The notes: a model not told the origin generated them from the sequence alone. A stretch of 64,000 nucleotides of DNA from Pseudobacter ginsenosidimutans (GCF_007970185.1 NZ_CP042431.1:2108001-2172000), one strand, 5' to 3'. Shown: positions 17,876 to 27,902, counted from the first letter of the stretch. Translations and numbers: made by a program.

Positions 17876-18952
17876 TTATCCATTCTTCTTTGCAAAATCC
17901 TTCATCAGCTCTGTAATAGCCTGTACACCTGCCAAAGGCATGGCATTGTACATGGATATCCTGAATCCACCGGAGAGCCTGTGCCCTTTCACGCCTACCA
18001 TTCCATTGTTCTTGCAGATATCCAGGAACGCTTTTTCCAGTTCAGGATTATCGATGGTGAATGTGGCATTCATCTTACTCCTGTCTTCTTTAGGAACAGA
18101 TCCTTTGAAGAGTGGCAATGAATCCAGTGTGCTGTACATGAGATCGGCTTTTTCATCATTGAGCTTTTCAATAGCAGGGATGCCACCGAGCTCTTTCAGC
18201 CAGCGCAACGTAAGCATGCAAACATAGATGGCAAAAACAGGAGGCGTATTGAGCATGGAGCCATTCTCGATATGCTGGCGATAGTCCATCATGCCCGGGA
18301 TCTTTCGGTCCACTTTTCCAAGGATATCCTTGTTCACGATCACCATGTTCACACCGGCAGCACCTATGTTCTTTTGTGCGCCTGCATAAATGAGATCGAA
18401 TTTATTGAAATCCATCACGCGGCTGAGAATATCACTGCTCATATCGCAGACCAGCGGAACGCCTGAGTTGTAGAATTGTGTGAAATCGTGCCACTGCGTT
18501 CCTTCGATGGTATTGTTGGATGTGAGGTGCAGGTATTTGGCTGTTTTCGGGACCTGGATATTTTTAGAAAGCTCACGGAAACTGGAAGGCTTTCCATTGT
18601 ACACCACTTCCACATGTCCGAAGGTGCCTGCTTCTTTAATGGCCTTGGTGGCAAACACGCCGGTATCTGTGTAAGCCGCCATTTCGTTCTCATTGAGCAG
18701 GTTCATGGGGATCTGGAAGAATTGTGTGGAAGCGCCGCCGTGGAGGAACAGTACTTCGTGCTGATCATCCAGTTTCATCAGTTCTTTTACATGGGCGATG
18801 GCTTCGTCCAGCACAGCCTGGAACAAGGGAGTGCGGTGGCCGATTTCCAGGATCGATAAACCGGTGTTGTTGAAATCGAGGATTGCCTTGCTGGCTTGTT
18901 CGAATACTTCTTTGGGTAATACGCTGGGGCCAGAATTGAAATTATAGATCAT
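17876..18952 (-). CDS. serC: Phosphoserine aminotransferase
   Basis: 358 residues, full length for the family. The start MIYNFNSGPSVLPKEV is the classic SerC N-terminus. The PLP Lys is Lys194 in AGAQKNIGAAG. Other family marks are FLHGGAST, the STDTGVFATKA-like stretch AYTDTGVFATKA, and the terminal KGHRLSGGFRISMYNA with phosphate-binding Arg/His. It converts 3-phosphohydroxypyruvate and glutamate to phosphoserine (serine biosynthesis) and also serves the PLP pathway. Cytosolic. A DUF1015 gene, its frequent neighbour, lies downstream. Confidence 0.96.
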   Translation of the reverse strand: MIYNFNSGPSVLPKEVFEQASKAILDFNNTGLSILEIGHRTPLFQAVLDEAIAHVKELMKLDDQHEVLFLHGGASTQFFQIPMNLLNENEMAAYTDTGVFATKAIKEAGTFGHVEVVYNGKPSSFRELSKNIQVPKTAKYLHLTSNNTIEGTQWHDFTQFYNSGVPLVCDMSSDILSRVMDFNKFDLIYAGAQKNIGAAGVNMVIVNKDILGKVDRKIPGMMDYRQHIENGSMLNTPPVFAIYVCMLTLRWLKELGGIPAIEKLNDEKADLMYSTLDSLPLFKGSVPKEDRSKMNATFTIDNPELEKAFLDICKNNGMVGVKGHRLSGGFRISMYNAMPLAGVQAITELMKDFAKKNG

Positions 18953-19090
18953 GATCTTCTCTTCTATTGTTGATTACTATACTAATCTTATGGAATATCA
19001 AAATTATTCAATTCATGGCATACAGGAGCGCATAATTTAAGCGAACAGGCGTAAGTGTTTGCTGAAATGTAGTCTGGATAAGGGCTGGCG

Positions 19091-20047
19091 CTAATAATTC
19101 CTTTCTTCGTGCATCCATAATTTATTCAGCAGTTGAACGGTCTTCTTTCTTTCTGAATTGCCTGAATCCTTCATCAGCTGTTGAAGGTCCGGCTGGCCGG
19201 CATTCACCCAGGCGGTGTACCAGCTGGCTGCAACTGCCTGAATGGATTGCTTCAGTCTTCTTTCCGTCATACCATTCATGGCAAGGTGATAAGCCGCTGC
19301 AAATTCAACGGTGTATTGCCTCTGGAGTTTTCCGTTCCGTTCTGAAAATGCGTATCGTGCATCCGGCGGGAACCGGACTGAGAGAGTACGCCCGGTCTGT
19401 AATACGGTATCTGCTGCGGCGCCGCTTTCCAGTACCCGTTCCCAGAAGAAAGCTGCAGGATCGGGTAGGTAGAAAGCCCGCAATGTGAAGAGCTGCCATT
19501 GTTCTTCTGCCAGCAGTTCCGGCAGTGCAGATTCCCACAGCGCATGGATGCCGCGTTGATTGGTTTGTTGTCCATCGTAGTTGCTGCAGGCGTGAAGAGG
19601 AACATGGGCATCGCCAATATAATGCCCGATGTCTGCCGACAATTTCAGGATGGCATCGGTCCTCTTCTCTTTGAATGCCCTGGTGAGCCTTTGCTGCATG
19701 GTCTGCAGCCACCAGGGAACGATGCCATGTGCCTGGAGCGTATCTTCAGAATACTTCTCCACTGCAGCTTTCCAGTAGCGGGGCAGGCTGTTGGTCTGGT
19801 AATGGTCAAGATCGATAAAATGTTTAGGCCCTTCACCAGGCAGGATATAACGGCGCCGGTCAGGGTCTGTTGCATGATCGCGCAGGTAATGGATATGTGA
19901 TTTGAAAAAGACGATCATCTCCGGGGGAAGCAGGAACACGGCCTGGAAATTGATGAGCCTATGGGCATAAAAGCCCCAGGAGAATGCTTTGAGCCCAATA
20001 AGCACAAAGCAAGAGAGGAGGAAAGGTTTTCTCATGTGTAGGTACAT
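19091..20047 (-). CDS. Exported zinc-dependent S1/P1 nuclease or phospholipase C-like protein
   Basis: The best start is ATG 20035, giving a signal peptide MRKPFLLSCFVLIGLKAFS cut before Trp. In the S1/P1-nuclease/PLC superfamily that Trp becomes residue 1 and its amino group binds zinc. WGFYAH follows at once. Further expected ligands are seen in HFIDLDHY, DIGHYIGDAHVPLHA and the GIHALWE motif. The protein is about 314 residues. It should be a periplasmic trinuclear-zinc hydrolase of nucleic acids or phospholipids; which one cannot be told. No operon partner is evident. Confidence 0.82.
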   Translation of the reverse strand: MYLHMRKPFLLSCFVLIGLKAFSWGFYAHRLINFQAVFLLPPEMIVFFKSHIHYLRDHATDPDRRRYILPGEGPKHFIDLDHYQTNSLPRYWKAAVEKYSEDTLQAHGIVPWWLQTMQQRLTRAFKEKRTDAILKLSADIGHYIGDAHVPLHACSNYDGQQTNQRGIHALWESALPELLAEEQWQLFTLRAFYLPDPAAFFWERVLESGAAADTVLQTGRTLSVRFPPDARYAFSERNGKLQRQYTVEFAAAYHLAMNGMTERRLKQSIQAVAASWYTAWVNAGQPDLQQLMKDSGNSERKKTVQLLNKLWMHEERNY

Positions 20048-20105
20048 TTTCGGTTATCCCGGAACGATAGCACCGGGGAAAAACGAACTATGTACGAAAA
20101 GAAAA

Positions 20106-20741
20106 CTATGCCGGATTTTCTTCGTCGATCTCTGTTACGCCACCGGAGATTGCGAATTTCATTGCGTCTGTGGAGCTGATATCGGTGAGGACCTTCACCC
20201 TGTCTGCCTTTACGAAGTACAGCCTGCCGGTGAGCGCATAAGATTGCGGCACATAAACCGCAACATATTCGGTGAGACCGAACTCATGCAACTCTTCGCG
20301 GGTGATGAAACCGATCTGCCATACATCGTTGCCTTCGATGCTGACGAGAACAGATTTATCGAACTTCCTTTTATTTCCTGCAAATGCTTCAAAGAAATCT
20401 TTGATAGTGGAATAGATCAGCTTGATGCCCGGCGTTCTTTCCAAAACCTTATCGAAAAGCTCCACCAGTTTGCCGATGATGTAAGAAGAAGAGATATAAC
20501 CCACAAAGATCACAACCAGCAACACCAGCACGAAGCCAAGACCTGGTATATTGATCGCTTTTCCTTCCGCATCTGTGCCAAGGAATCCCGGGAAGAATTT
20601 TCCGATGATGCCGGGCAGGATGCCATCGATAAAATTGAAGAGGGCGCTAACCGCATACACCGTAATGGCGATGGGCGCCAGGATGATCAGTCCCTGCAAA
20701 AAATATTGAAAGATCTTTTTCAGTACCTGCTTCACTGTCAT
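20106..20741 (-). CDS. DUF502-family membrane protein
   Basis: 211 residues. Two TM helices (about 13-38 and 68-92) flank a short loop, and a soluble C-terminal domain follows. Family marks are the LLQGLIILAPIAITVYA-like first helix, the ERTPGIKLIYSTIKDF segment and VYVPQSYALTGRLYFV. The family is widespread in bacteria and has no agreed function. It lies alone, divergent from the tetR-led efflux operon, with about 250 bp between them. Confidence 0.88.
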   Translation of the reverse strand: MTVKQVLKKIFQYFLQGLIILAPIAITVYAVSALFNFIDGILPGIIGKFFPGFLGTDAEGKAINIPGLGFVLVLLVVIFVGYISSSYIIGKLVELFDKVLERTPGIKLIYSTIKDFFEAFAGNKRKFDKSVLVSIEGNDVWQIGFITREELHEFGLTEYVAVYVPQSYALTGRLYFVKADRVKVLTDISSTDAMKFAISGGVTEIDEENPA

Positions 20742-20956
20742 ACGATGGGAAGATTTGTGTTCAAAAGTACTACCCCCATCCTTACCGCCGAAATAGTTCC
20801 TGAAACCCCTTACTGCTCAGTGTTTCAACATTCAGAACGGCCCGGTTCTTGTGCAATTTTAAGGAAGCAGTCCCGCTGCTGTCGTGTTTGCCCCCATACC
20901 TTCCTTTCATCGCATCGGTTAGAAAAAATCATCCAAAAAGCTAAAAAAAACTGGCT

Positions 20957-20984
20957 GGAAACTTGAACTACTTTCAAAGTTTCC
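20957..20984. promoter_or_regulatory. Inverted-repeat operator candidate for the TetR regulator
   Basis: GGAAACTT (20957-20964) and AAGTTTCC (20977-20984) form a perfect 8-bp inverted repeat with a 12-bp spacer. It lies between the TTG (-33) and TAGTTTTG (-7) elements of the operon promoter, the usual place for TetR autorepression. Confidence 0.6.
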
Positions 20985-20993
20985 ATAGTTTTG
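20963..20993 (+). promoter_or_regulatory. Bacteroidota-type promoter of the tetR-RND operon
   Basis: TAGTTTTG (20986-20993) matches TAnnTTTG exactly. A TTG at 20963-20965 lies 20 bp upstream as the -33 element. Transcription would begin near 20999, so the mRNA has almost no leader before ATG 21003. Confidence 0.6.
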
Positions 20994-21002
20994 TTGCCGA
21001 TT

Positions 21003-21641
21003 ATGAGCTCAACAGACACACAAACCAGGGAAAGGATCCGGCAGAAAGCCGATGATCTCTTCATGCAACTGGGCACGCGCAACGTGAGTATGGATGATAT
21101 TGCGCGGGAGCTCGGCATGAGCAAAAAAACCATCTACCAGTATTATTCAGATAAGGATGAGCTGGTAAATGCCGTGCTGGACTTCACGCTCTCCAAAATG
21201 AAAAGGGAATGCGATGAATGCTATGCGGGAGCCAAAGACGCGGTGCATGAATTGTTCCTCACCATGGACCTGCTGGCTGAACAGTTCCGGAACATGAATC
21301 CCATTATCCTGCACGACCTGGAGAAGAACCATTCGGATGCATTCAAAAAATTCCTGAATTACAAACACGAGTATCTCTTCACTGTAGTTCGGGAGAACAT
21401 GAAACGCGGCATCAGTGAAGGTTTATTCAGGGAAGATCTCAATACAGACGTGATCAGCAGGTTCAGGCTTGAATCCATGATGATGCCTTTCAATACGCAG
21501 GTGTTCCCTACTTCGAAATACAATTTCGTGGAAGTGGTGCAGCTGATACTGGAGCATTATGTATTTGGAATTGCCAGCACCCAAGGGCATGCCCTGATCA
21601 TGAAATACAAAGAAGAAAGAAAAAAAAGCAAACCAATATGA
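21003..21641 (+). CDS. TetR/AcrR-family transcriptional repressor
   Basis: 212 residues from ATG 21003; in-frame TTG codons at 20991 and 20994 lie inside the -7 element and are not used. The N-terminal HTH (about 10-55) has VSMDDIARELGMSKKTIYQYYSDKDEL, typical of TetR. The C-terminal ligand-binding part is helical and poorly conserved. Its stop overlaps the start of tolC by ATGA, so it heads the efflux operon. It probably represses the operon through the inverted repeat 20957-20984 and is released by a pump substrate. Confidence 0.93.
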   Translation: MSSTDTQTRERIRQKADDLFMQLGTRNVSMDDIARELGMSKKTIYQYYSDKDELVNAVLDFTLSKMKRECDECYAGAKDAVHELFLTMDLLAEQFRNMNPIILHDLEKNHSDAFKKFLNYKHEYLFTVVRENMKRGISEGLFREDLNTDVISRFRLESMMMPFNTQVFPTSKYNFVEVVQLILEHYVFGIASTQGHALIMKYKEERKKSKPI

Positions 21642-23053
21642 ACCCTTATCAGGTAGCAAGGCGAAGTTCAACAACGCTGATCATGTTCCTGGCAGGTTTT
21701 GCCCTTCCATCAACCCTGATGGCGCAGAACCGTCATGAGATGTCGGTACAGCAATGTGTGGAATATGCCAGCAAGAACAGTGTAACTGTAAAGAATGCAC
21801 TGGTTGATATTCAGATCCAGCAGCAGACCAATAAAGAGATCACTGCGCAGGCATTACCCAATGTTTCGGGAAATATCGAAACCATTCATTATCCCAAGGT
21901 ACCGGTACAATCATTTCCCAACTTCATTGCCCAGGGCACTTACGGTGTACTGGTAGCGGAAGGTGTGCGCAAAGGCAATGGCGATCCCATCACTGCGCCG
22001 GAGGACTTCGGATTGATTGCTGCGCCATTCGGTACCAAATGGAATGCGTCTGCAGGCGTAAGCCTGAATCAGATCCTTTTCGATGGCCAGGTATTCATCG
22101 GACTGCAGGCCAGGGAAACCAGCATACAGTGGGCTACCAGGAACGCTGAAGTAACAATGGAACTCATCAAGGCCAATGTTTACAAAGTTTACTGGCAGAT
22201 AGTTATCGGAAGGAAACAAATGGAAACTTTCGATGCCAATATCGAGCGGCTCGATAAAACACTCAGCGATACCCGCGCCATTTATCAGCAGGGCCTGGTA
22301 GAAAAACTGGATGTAGACAAACTGGAAGTATCCATCACCAATCTCCGCACAGAAAAAATGAAAGTGGAGAACAGCCTGAAGATCGGATTGATGGGGCTGA
22401 AATTCCTGATCGGAATGCCTTCCAAAGATGAACTGGTACTTACAGATACGCTGTCTGAAGAAAAGTTGAAAGAAAATATCCTCGACGATAGCTACAAATA
22501 CGAAGACCGCAAAGAATTCCAGTACCTGCAATTGGGCAAGAAGCTGAATGAGTTCAATGTAAAACGTTATCAGCTCAGCAGGATCCCTACTGTTTCCGCT
22601 TTCGGCACTTTCAGTAAGAATGCCATGCGCGACAAGTTCAATTTCTTTAATGATGGAGAATGGTTCACTACCGCCTTTGTGGGAGTAAGGATCTCAGTTC
22701 CCATCTTTGAAGGCTTCGCCAAGAATGCAAGGGTTGCCAAAGCGAGGTTGGAACTTCAGAAAACGCAGAACCAGGAAGAACTGCTGAAACTGAATATCGA
22801 TAATGAAGTAGACACAGCGAGGATCAAGATCGGAAATGCATTGCTGACAATGGAAAGCCAGAAGAAAAATATGGAGCTGGCGGAAAGCATCTTCAACCAG
22901 GCGAAACTGAAATATGATCAGGGCCTTGGATCCAACCTGGAGATCACCAATGCACAAACAGAACTGAAGAATGCGCAAGTGAATTATTACGCAGCACTCT
23001 TCGATGCAGTGATCGCAAGGATCGACTATCTCCGCGCCATCGGTAAACTCTAA
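21638..23053 (+). CDS. TolC-family outer-membrane efflux protein
   Basis: 471 residues with an N-terminal signal peptide ending near LMAQ. The two OEP repeats of the TolC fold are visible as long amphipathic helices with YEALxxGL-like features, for example YQQGLVEKLDVDKLE and YDQGLGSNLEITNAQTEL, each near the end of a repeat. It forms the outer-membrane channel of a tripartite pump with the two following genes. The start overlaps the tetR stop by 4 bp. Confidence 0.93.
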   Translation: MNPYQVARRSSTTLIMFLAGFALPSTLMAQNRHEMSVQQCVEYASKNSVTVKNALVDIQIQQQTNKEITAQALPNVSGNIETIHYPKVPVQSFPNFIAQGTYGVLVAEGVRKGNGDPITAPEDFGLIAAPFGTKWNASAGVSLNQILFDGQVFIGLQARETSIQWATRNAEVTMELIKANVYKVYWQIVIGRKQMETFDANIERLDKTLSDTRAIYQQGLVEKLDVDKLEVSITNLRTEKMKVENSLKIGLMGLKFLIGMPSKDELVLTDTLSEEKLKENILDDSYKYEDRKEFQYLQLGKKLNEFNVKRYQLSRIPTVSAFGTFSKNAMRDKFNFFNDGEWFTTAFVGVRISVPIFEGFAKNARVAKARLELQKTQNQEELLKLNIDNEVDTARIKIGNALLTMESQKKNMELAESIFNQAKLKYDQGLGSNLEITNAQTELKNAQVNYYAALFDAVIARIDYLRAIGKL

Positions 23054-23082
23054 AAACAAACACAACTTCCATTACCAGATAA

Positions 23083-24273
23083 ATGACTAATATGAATACG
23101 ATACTTAAACTAAGCGCCGGTGTAGTGATGCTTTCGCTCGCAGCCTGCGGCGCTTCAGTGAACGACAATATCAGCAAGAAAAAAGAGGAGCTCACAAAGC
23201 TCAAGTCTGAACAGCAGGCCCTGAGCAGCCAGCTTACTACAGTTTCAGATAAGATCATCAAACTGGAAGATGAACTGAGCAAGCTCGACTCCAGTTTTTC
23301 GAAACCTGAGAAAACAAAGCTGGTGGCGGTTTCCAGCCTGTCTACTTCCCGCTTCACGCACTTTATCGACCTGAAAGGAAGGATCGATGCAGTGAACGTT
23401 GTTTTTGTAACGCCACGTGGCGTGGGTGGGCAGATCAAGGCCATCTATGTGAAAGAAGGCGACAATGTAAGAAAAGGACAATTGCTGGTGAAGCTGGATG
23501 ATGTGGCTTACCGCCAACAGGTAGAACAGGCGAAGATCCAGCTCAGCACCGCCAAAACTTACTATGATCGCAGGAAGAATCTCTGGGATCAAAAGATAGG
23601 CGCGGAGATAGACCTGATCAATGCCAAAGCACAGATGGACAATGCCGCCAAAGTAGTGGAGCAGGCCGAGAACCAGCTGGATATGGCCAACGTATATGCC
23701 GAAATGAGCGGAGTGGTGGATATGGTGAATATCCGCGTGGGTGAAGTGCTTTCACCTGCTTCTGCAGCACAGTTCGGTATCCGTATCGTGAATGTGAACG
23801 ATCTGAAAGTAGTAGCTGATGTACCGGAAAATTACCAGAACAAGATCGGTGTGGGCAGCAATGTACTCGTTTCATTACCCGAGTCAAACAATGATACGCT
23901 CCGCACCAAAGTGAGTGTTGCCAGCAAGCTCATCAATATGGATACAAGAACTTTCAATATCGAAGCGCGCATCCCAACGGGAAAAACTGTAAGGGCCAAT
24001 CAGCTCGCTATTGTTCGCATCCAGGATTATACAACGCCTGATGCCATCACTATTCCCGTAAGCACCCTGCAAAGCGATGAGAACGGTAAATTCGTAATGG
24101 TGGCCATCAATCAGAATGGCAAACTCACTGCCGTGAAACGCGCAGTGACTGTAGGTGAATTGTATGGAGACAAGCTCGAAATAAAAACCGGTCTCCAGGC
24201 TGGTGATCAACTGATCACAGAAGGATTCCAGGGGCTCTACGACGGACAGCTCATCATCACGAACGTAAAGTAA
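23083..24273 (+). CDS. RND efflux periplasmic adaptor (membrane fusion protein), lipoprotein
   Basis: 396 residues. Type II signal peptide with lipobox LAAC (Cys about 22). A Lys/Glu/Ser coiled coil of about 45 residues follows the Cys. The usual lipoyl half-motif (GQIKAIYVKEGDNVRKGQLLVKLDD), alpha-hairpin (EQAKIQLSTAKTYY onward), second lipoyl half (AEMSGVVDMVNIRVGEVL), beta-barrel and membrane-proximal domains come next. It bridges the RND pump and TolC. The extra coiled coil before the lipoyl domain is longer than in AcrA. ATG 23083 or 23092 may be the start. Confidence 0.93.
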   Translation: MTNMNTILKLSAGVVMLSLAACGASVNDNISKKKEELTKLKSEQQALSSQLTTVSDKIIKLEDELSKLDSSFSKPEKTKLVAVSSLSTSRFTHFIDLKGRIDAVNVVFVTPRGVGGQIKAIYVKEGDNVRKGQLLVKLDDVAYRQQVEQAKIQLSTAKTYYDRRKNLWDQKIGAEIDLINAKAQMDNAAKVVEQAENQLDMANVYAEMSGVVDMVNIRVGEVLSPASAAQFGIRIVNVNDLKVVADVPENYQNKIGVGSNVLVSLPESNNDTLRTKVSVASKLINMDTRTFNIEARIPTGKTVRANQLAIVRIQDYTTPDAITIPVSTLQSDENGKFVMVAINQNGKLTAVKRAVTVGELYGDKLEIKTGLQAGDQLITEGFQGLYDGQLIITNVK

Positions 24274-24299
24274 GTTCAGCAGATCATTAAATCAACCTT

Positions 24300-27200
24300 A
24301 TGAGTGTTTTAGAAAACCTTACAGGGAAATTCAAAGAGTTCAAGCCTACCACCTGGAGTATCAAGAATAAAACCTCGATATACCTCCTCATGCTCCTTGT
24401 GAGTACCATGGGTGTGTACCAGTTTGTGACCCTCCCTAAAGAACAGTTCCCGGATATCGTGATACCTACCATCTATGTACAAACGATATATGTAGGTAAC
24501 TCACCCAAAGACATAGAAAACCTGGTAAGCCAGCCGATCGAAAAACAGATCAAAGGCATTACCGGCGCCAAGATCAATAAAGTGACCAGCACTTCCGTTC
24601 AGGATTATTCTGCCATCATGGTGGAATTTGATACGGATGTGAAAACGGATATCGCACTGCGGAAAGTGAAGGATGCGGTAGACAAGGCCAAACCCGATCT
24701 GCCGACAGACCTTACCGAAGAACCTTCTGTAATGGAAGTGAGCTTCTCCGATCAGCCCATCATGTATGTGAACGTGAGCGGCAACTTCGATGTGGTGCGT
24801 CTCAAGAAATATGCAGATGACCTGAAAGACAGACTGGAAGAGCTTTCCCAGCTTAACCGCGTTGACCTGGTAGGCGCTCCCGAGCGCGAGTTCCAGATCA
24901 ATGTAGACAATTACCGGATGGCCAGCGCCAATGTTTCTTTTGATGATATCGAAACTGCTATCAAGCGCGAGAACATGGATATCTCCGGCGGTCTCCTGGA
25001 AGCAGGCAATACCAAACGGAACCTGCAACTGAAAGGACAATTCAAAACAACTTTCGATATCGAGAAAGTAGTGATCCGCAATTCAAAAGGCGGGTCCATC
25101 TACCTGAAAGACATCGCCCAGATCAAAGACACTATCAAGGAGCGCGAGAGCTATGCGCGTCTCGATGGAAAGAATGTGATCACCCTCAACATCATCAAGC
25201 GCGCCGGGGAAAACCTCATCGAAACTTCTGATGCTGTAAAAGTTGTTGTGGACCAGATGAAGGCAGAGAACTTTCCGAAGAATCTCGACGTGGTTGTAAC
25301 GGGCGATCAGAGCAAAACCACCAGAACATCTTTCAACGAACTGGTGAATACCATCGTGATCGGCTTCCTGCTGGTATTGATCATCCTGATGTTCTTCATG
25401 GGTGTAACCAACGCCTTCTTCGTGGCGTTGTCTGTGCCGCTGAGTATGTTTGTGGCCTTCATGTTCCTGCCTGCGGCGGATCTGATTGTGGGCACGCATG
25501 TAACCCTGAACTTCATCGTGTTGTTTGCATTGCTGTTCGGACTGGGTATCATAGTGGACGATGCCATTGTGGTGATTGAGAATACACACCGGATCTTTGT
25601 GCAGGCAGGCGGTAAACTGAGTTCCGAGAAATCCGCCATGATGGCGGCGGGTGAAGTATTCGTGCCCGTACTGGCCGGTACACTCACTACGCTGGCGCCC
25701 TTTGTGCCATTGTTGTTCTGGCCGGGTATCATCGGTAAGTTCATGATCTACCTCCCAACGATGCTGATCTTCACTTTAACGGCATCATTGATTGTGGCCT
25801 TCATCATGAACCCCGTATTTGCAGTGGATTTCATGAACCATGCAGAGCATGAGAAAAGGAAATCGGATATCTTCAAAAAGCCGGCCCTTTGGGTAGCGCT
25901 TGTTGTTGGTATCATCTTCGATCTCACTGGTTATACTTTCCTGGGGAACCTCCTGATCTTTATTGTGTTGCTGGTGATCCTCAACACGTATGTTCTGGAA
26001 GGAATGATCCGTTCATTCCAGCATCGTGTACTGCCCTGGATCATGGGTCACTATGAAACCCTGTTGAGATGGGTATTGAAAGGATGGAGACCCGTATGGA
26101 TGCTGATCGCCACATTTGTGCTGCTGATTTTGTCCGTGATGATCTTCGGCGCGTCCAATCCTAAAGTTGTGTTCTTCCCAACCGGCGATCCCAATCAGAT
26201 CTTCGTATACCTCAAATTACCGGTAGGTACCGATGTTGATTATACAGATTCGATTACCAAAGCAATGGAAAGCCGCGTAGCCCGTGTACTTGATATGGAG
26301 AACGGAAAAAAGAACCCGGTAGTGGAAAGTGTGATCACCAATATCGCAGTGGGCGCAGGTGATCCAATGAGTGGCGATAGAAGTACACGCCCCGAGCTGG
26401 GACGTATCCAGGTTTCTTTCGTGGAGTTTGAAAAACGACATGGTGTATCAACCAAACCTTATCTCGATTCCATCCGCGCAGTGGTGAAAGGCGTACCTGG
26501 CGCGGAGATCACAGTGAACCAGGAGCAAGGCGGCCCTCCTACCGAACCTCCGGTCAACATCGAGATCGCCAGTGAAGACTTCGACAACCTCACCAAAACA
26601 GCAGTAGCGCTGAAGAACTACCTTGATTCCATCCAGGTGCCGGGTGTGGAAGAGTTGAAAATGGATATAGATCTTACCAATCCTGAAATTACGCTTACTG
26701 TAGACCGTGAGAGAGCAATGATGGCCGGCGTAACTTCTGCACAGATCGGTATGACCATCCGTACTGCTCTCTTCGGAAGAGAGCTTTCAAAGATCAAAGA
26801 CGGTGATGAAGAATATAAGATCCAGTTGCGCAACCAGGAACTGCAAAGAAAAGATCTGGGTTCGCTGCTGAATATGAATGTAGTGTTCATGGATCAGAGT
26901 GTGGGCCGCTGGAAATCGGTTCCCATCAGTTCCTTAGTGAAAGTGGATTATACCAGCACGCTGGGAAGTGTGAAGCGCAAGAACCAGAAACGTATGATCA
27001 CACTCGTGTCTAACGTTCTGGAATCACAGGGATATACTCCTACCGGCGTTAACCAGGAGCTGGCACAGCATATCGCCAACTTCAAACAAAAGCCTGACGG
27101 TGTAACCATCAGGCAGACCGGTGAAGGCGAACAACAGGCTGAGACGGGAGCATTCCTCGGTAAGGCCCTGATCATAGCCCTGCTGTTGATCCTGCTGATC

Positions 27201-27878
27201 CTGGTGATCCAGTTCAACTCTATCAGTAAATCTGTGATCATCTTAACGGAGATCGTATTCAGTGTGATCGGTGTACTGCTTGGATTTGCGTTCACCGGAA
27301 TGGAAGTGTCTGTGGTGATGACGGGTATCGGAATCGTTGGTCTGGCTGGTATTGTGGTGAAGAACGGGATCCTCGTGATCGAGTTTGCGGATGAGCTGCG
27401 TATGCGTGGAATGAAAACCCGTGAAGCCGTGATCCAGGCTGGTAAAACGCGTATCATCCCGGTTCTGCTGACGGCTGTGGCGGCTATCCTCGGTCTGATC
27501 CCGCTGGCAGTTGGTTTCAATATCGACTTCATCAGGATGTTCTCCGAACTGAATCCGCATATCTTCTTTGGTGGTGATAATGCCGTGTTCTGGAAGCCAC
27601 TGTCCTGGACCATCATCTTCGGTCTGGCCTTCGCCTTCTTCATGACGCTGATCATTGTACCGAGCATGTACCTGATCGCGGAAAGATTGAGACGTCCGAT
27701 GCGTAATTTATACGGAGGCAAGTGGGTGAGCTTTATGGGCATCCCGCCACTGACCCTGATCTTTGCACTGATGATGATAGTTGAGATCTTCAGGCATAAT
27801 TACAAACGTGGACGCCGGAGGAACAAGCTCAGGAACAATCCGAATGTGAATGAAGCCTTTATCGGCAGCTGGTTCTGA
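24300..27878 (+). CDS. RND-family efflux transporter (AcrB/HAE1-like)
   Basis: 1192 residues, about 140 more than AcrB. Twelve core TM helices and two porter loops are present. TM4 holds the proton-relay Asp pair in IIVDDAIVVIENTHR, and TM10 has the matching Lys in GIVVKNGILVIEFADE. Between TM6 and TM7 there is a longer segment with additional hydrophobic stretches (KPALWVALVVGIIFDLTGY and NLLIFIVLLVILNTYVLEG). The C-terminus ends in a basic stretch and EAFIGSWF. It exports drugs, metals or lipids by proton antiport together with the adaptor and TolC. The substrate is unknown. Confidence 0.95.
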   Translation: MSVLENLTGKFKEFKPTTWSIKNKTSIYLLMLLVSTMGVYQFVTLPKEQFPDIVIPTIYVQTIYVGNSPKDIENLVSQPIEKQIKGITGAKINKVTSTSVQDYSAIMVEFDTDVKTDIALRKVKDAVDKAKPDLPTDLTEEPSVMEVSFSDQPIMYVNVSGNFDVVRLKKYADDLKDRLEELSQLNRVDLVGAPEREFQINVDNYRMASANVSFDDIETAIKRENMDISGGLLEAGNTKRNLQLKGQFKTTFDIEKVVIRNSKGGSIYLKDIAQIKDTIKERESYARLDGKNVITLNIIKRAGENLIETSDAVKVVVDQMKAENFPKNLDVVVTGDQSKTTRTSFNELVNTIVIGFLLVLIILMFFMGVTNAFFVALSVPLSMFVAFMFLPAADLIVGTHVTLNFIVLFALLFGLGIIVDDAIVVIENTHRIFVQAGGKLSSEKSAMMAAGEVFVPVLAGTLTTLAPFVPLLFWPGIIGKFMIYLPTMLIFTLTASLIVAFIMNPVFAVDFMNHAEHEKRKSDIFKKPALWVALVVGIIFDLTGYTFLGNLLIFIVLLVILNTYVLEGMIRSFQHRVLPWIMGHYETLLRWVLKGWRPVWMLIATFVLLILSVMIFGASNPKVVFFPTGDPNQIFVYLKLPVGTDVDYTDSITKAMESRVARVLDMENGKKNPVVESVITNIAVGAGDPMSGDRSTRPELGRIQVSFVEFEKRHGVSTKPYLDSIRAVVKGVPGAEITVNQEQGGPPTEPPVNIEIASEDFDNLTKTAVALKNYLDSIQVPGVEELKMDIDLTNPEITLTVDRERAMMAGVTSAQIGMTIRTALFGRELSKIKDGDEEYKIQLRNQELQRKDLGSLLNMNVVFMDQSVGRWKSVPISSLVKVDYTSTLGSVKRKNQKRMITLVSNVLESQGYTPTGVNQELAQHIANFKQKPDGVTIRQTGEGEQQAETGAFLGKALIIALLLILLILVIQFNSISKSVIILTEIVFSVIGVLLGFAFTGMEVSVVMTGIGIVGLAGIVVKNGILVIEFADELRMRGMKTREAVIQAGKTRIIPVLLTAVAAILGLIPLAVGFNIDFIRMFSELNPHIFFGGDNAVFWKPLSWTIIFGLAFAFFMTLIIVPSMYLIAERLRRPMRNLYGGKWVSFMGIPPLTLIFALMMIVEIFRHNYKRGRRRNKLRNNPNVNEAFIGSWF

Positions 27879-27902
27879 TGATCATGAATAATTGATCCAA
27901 TG

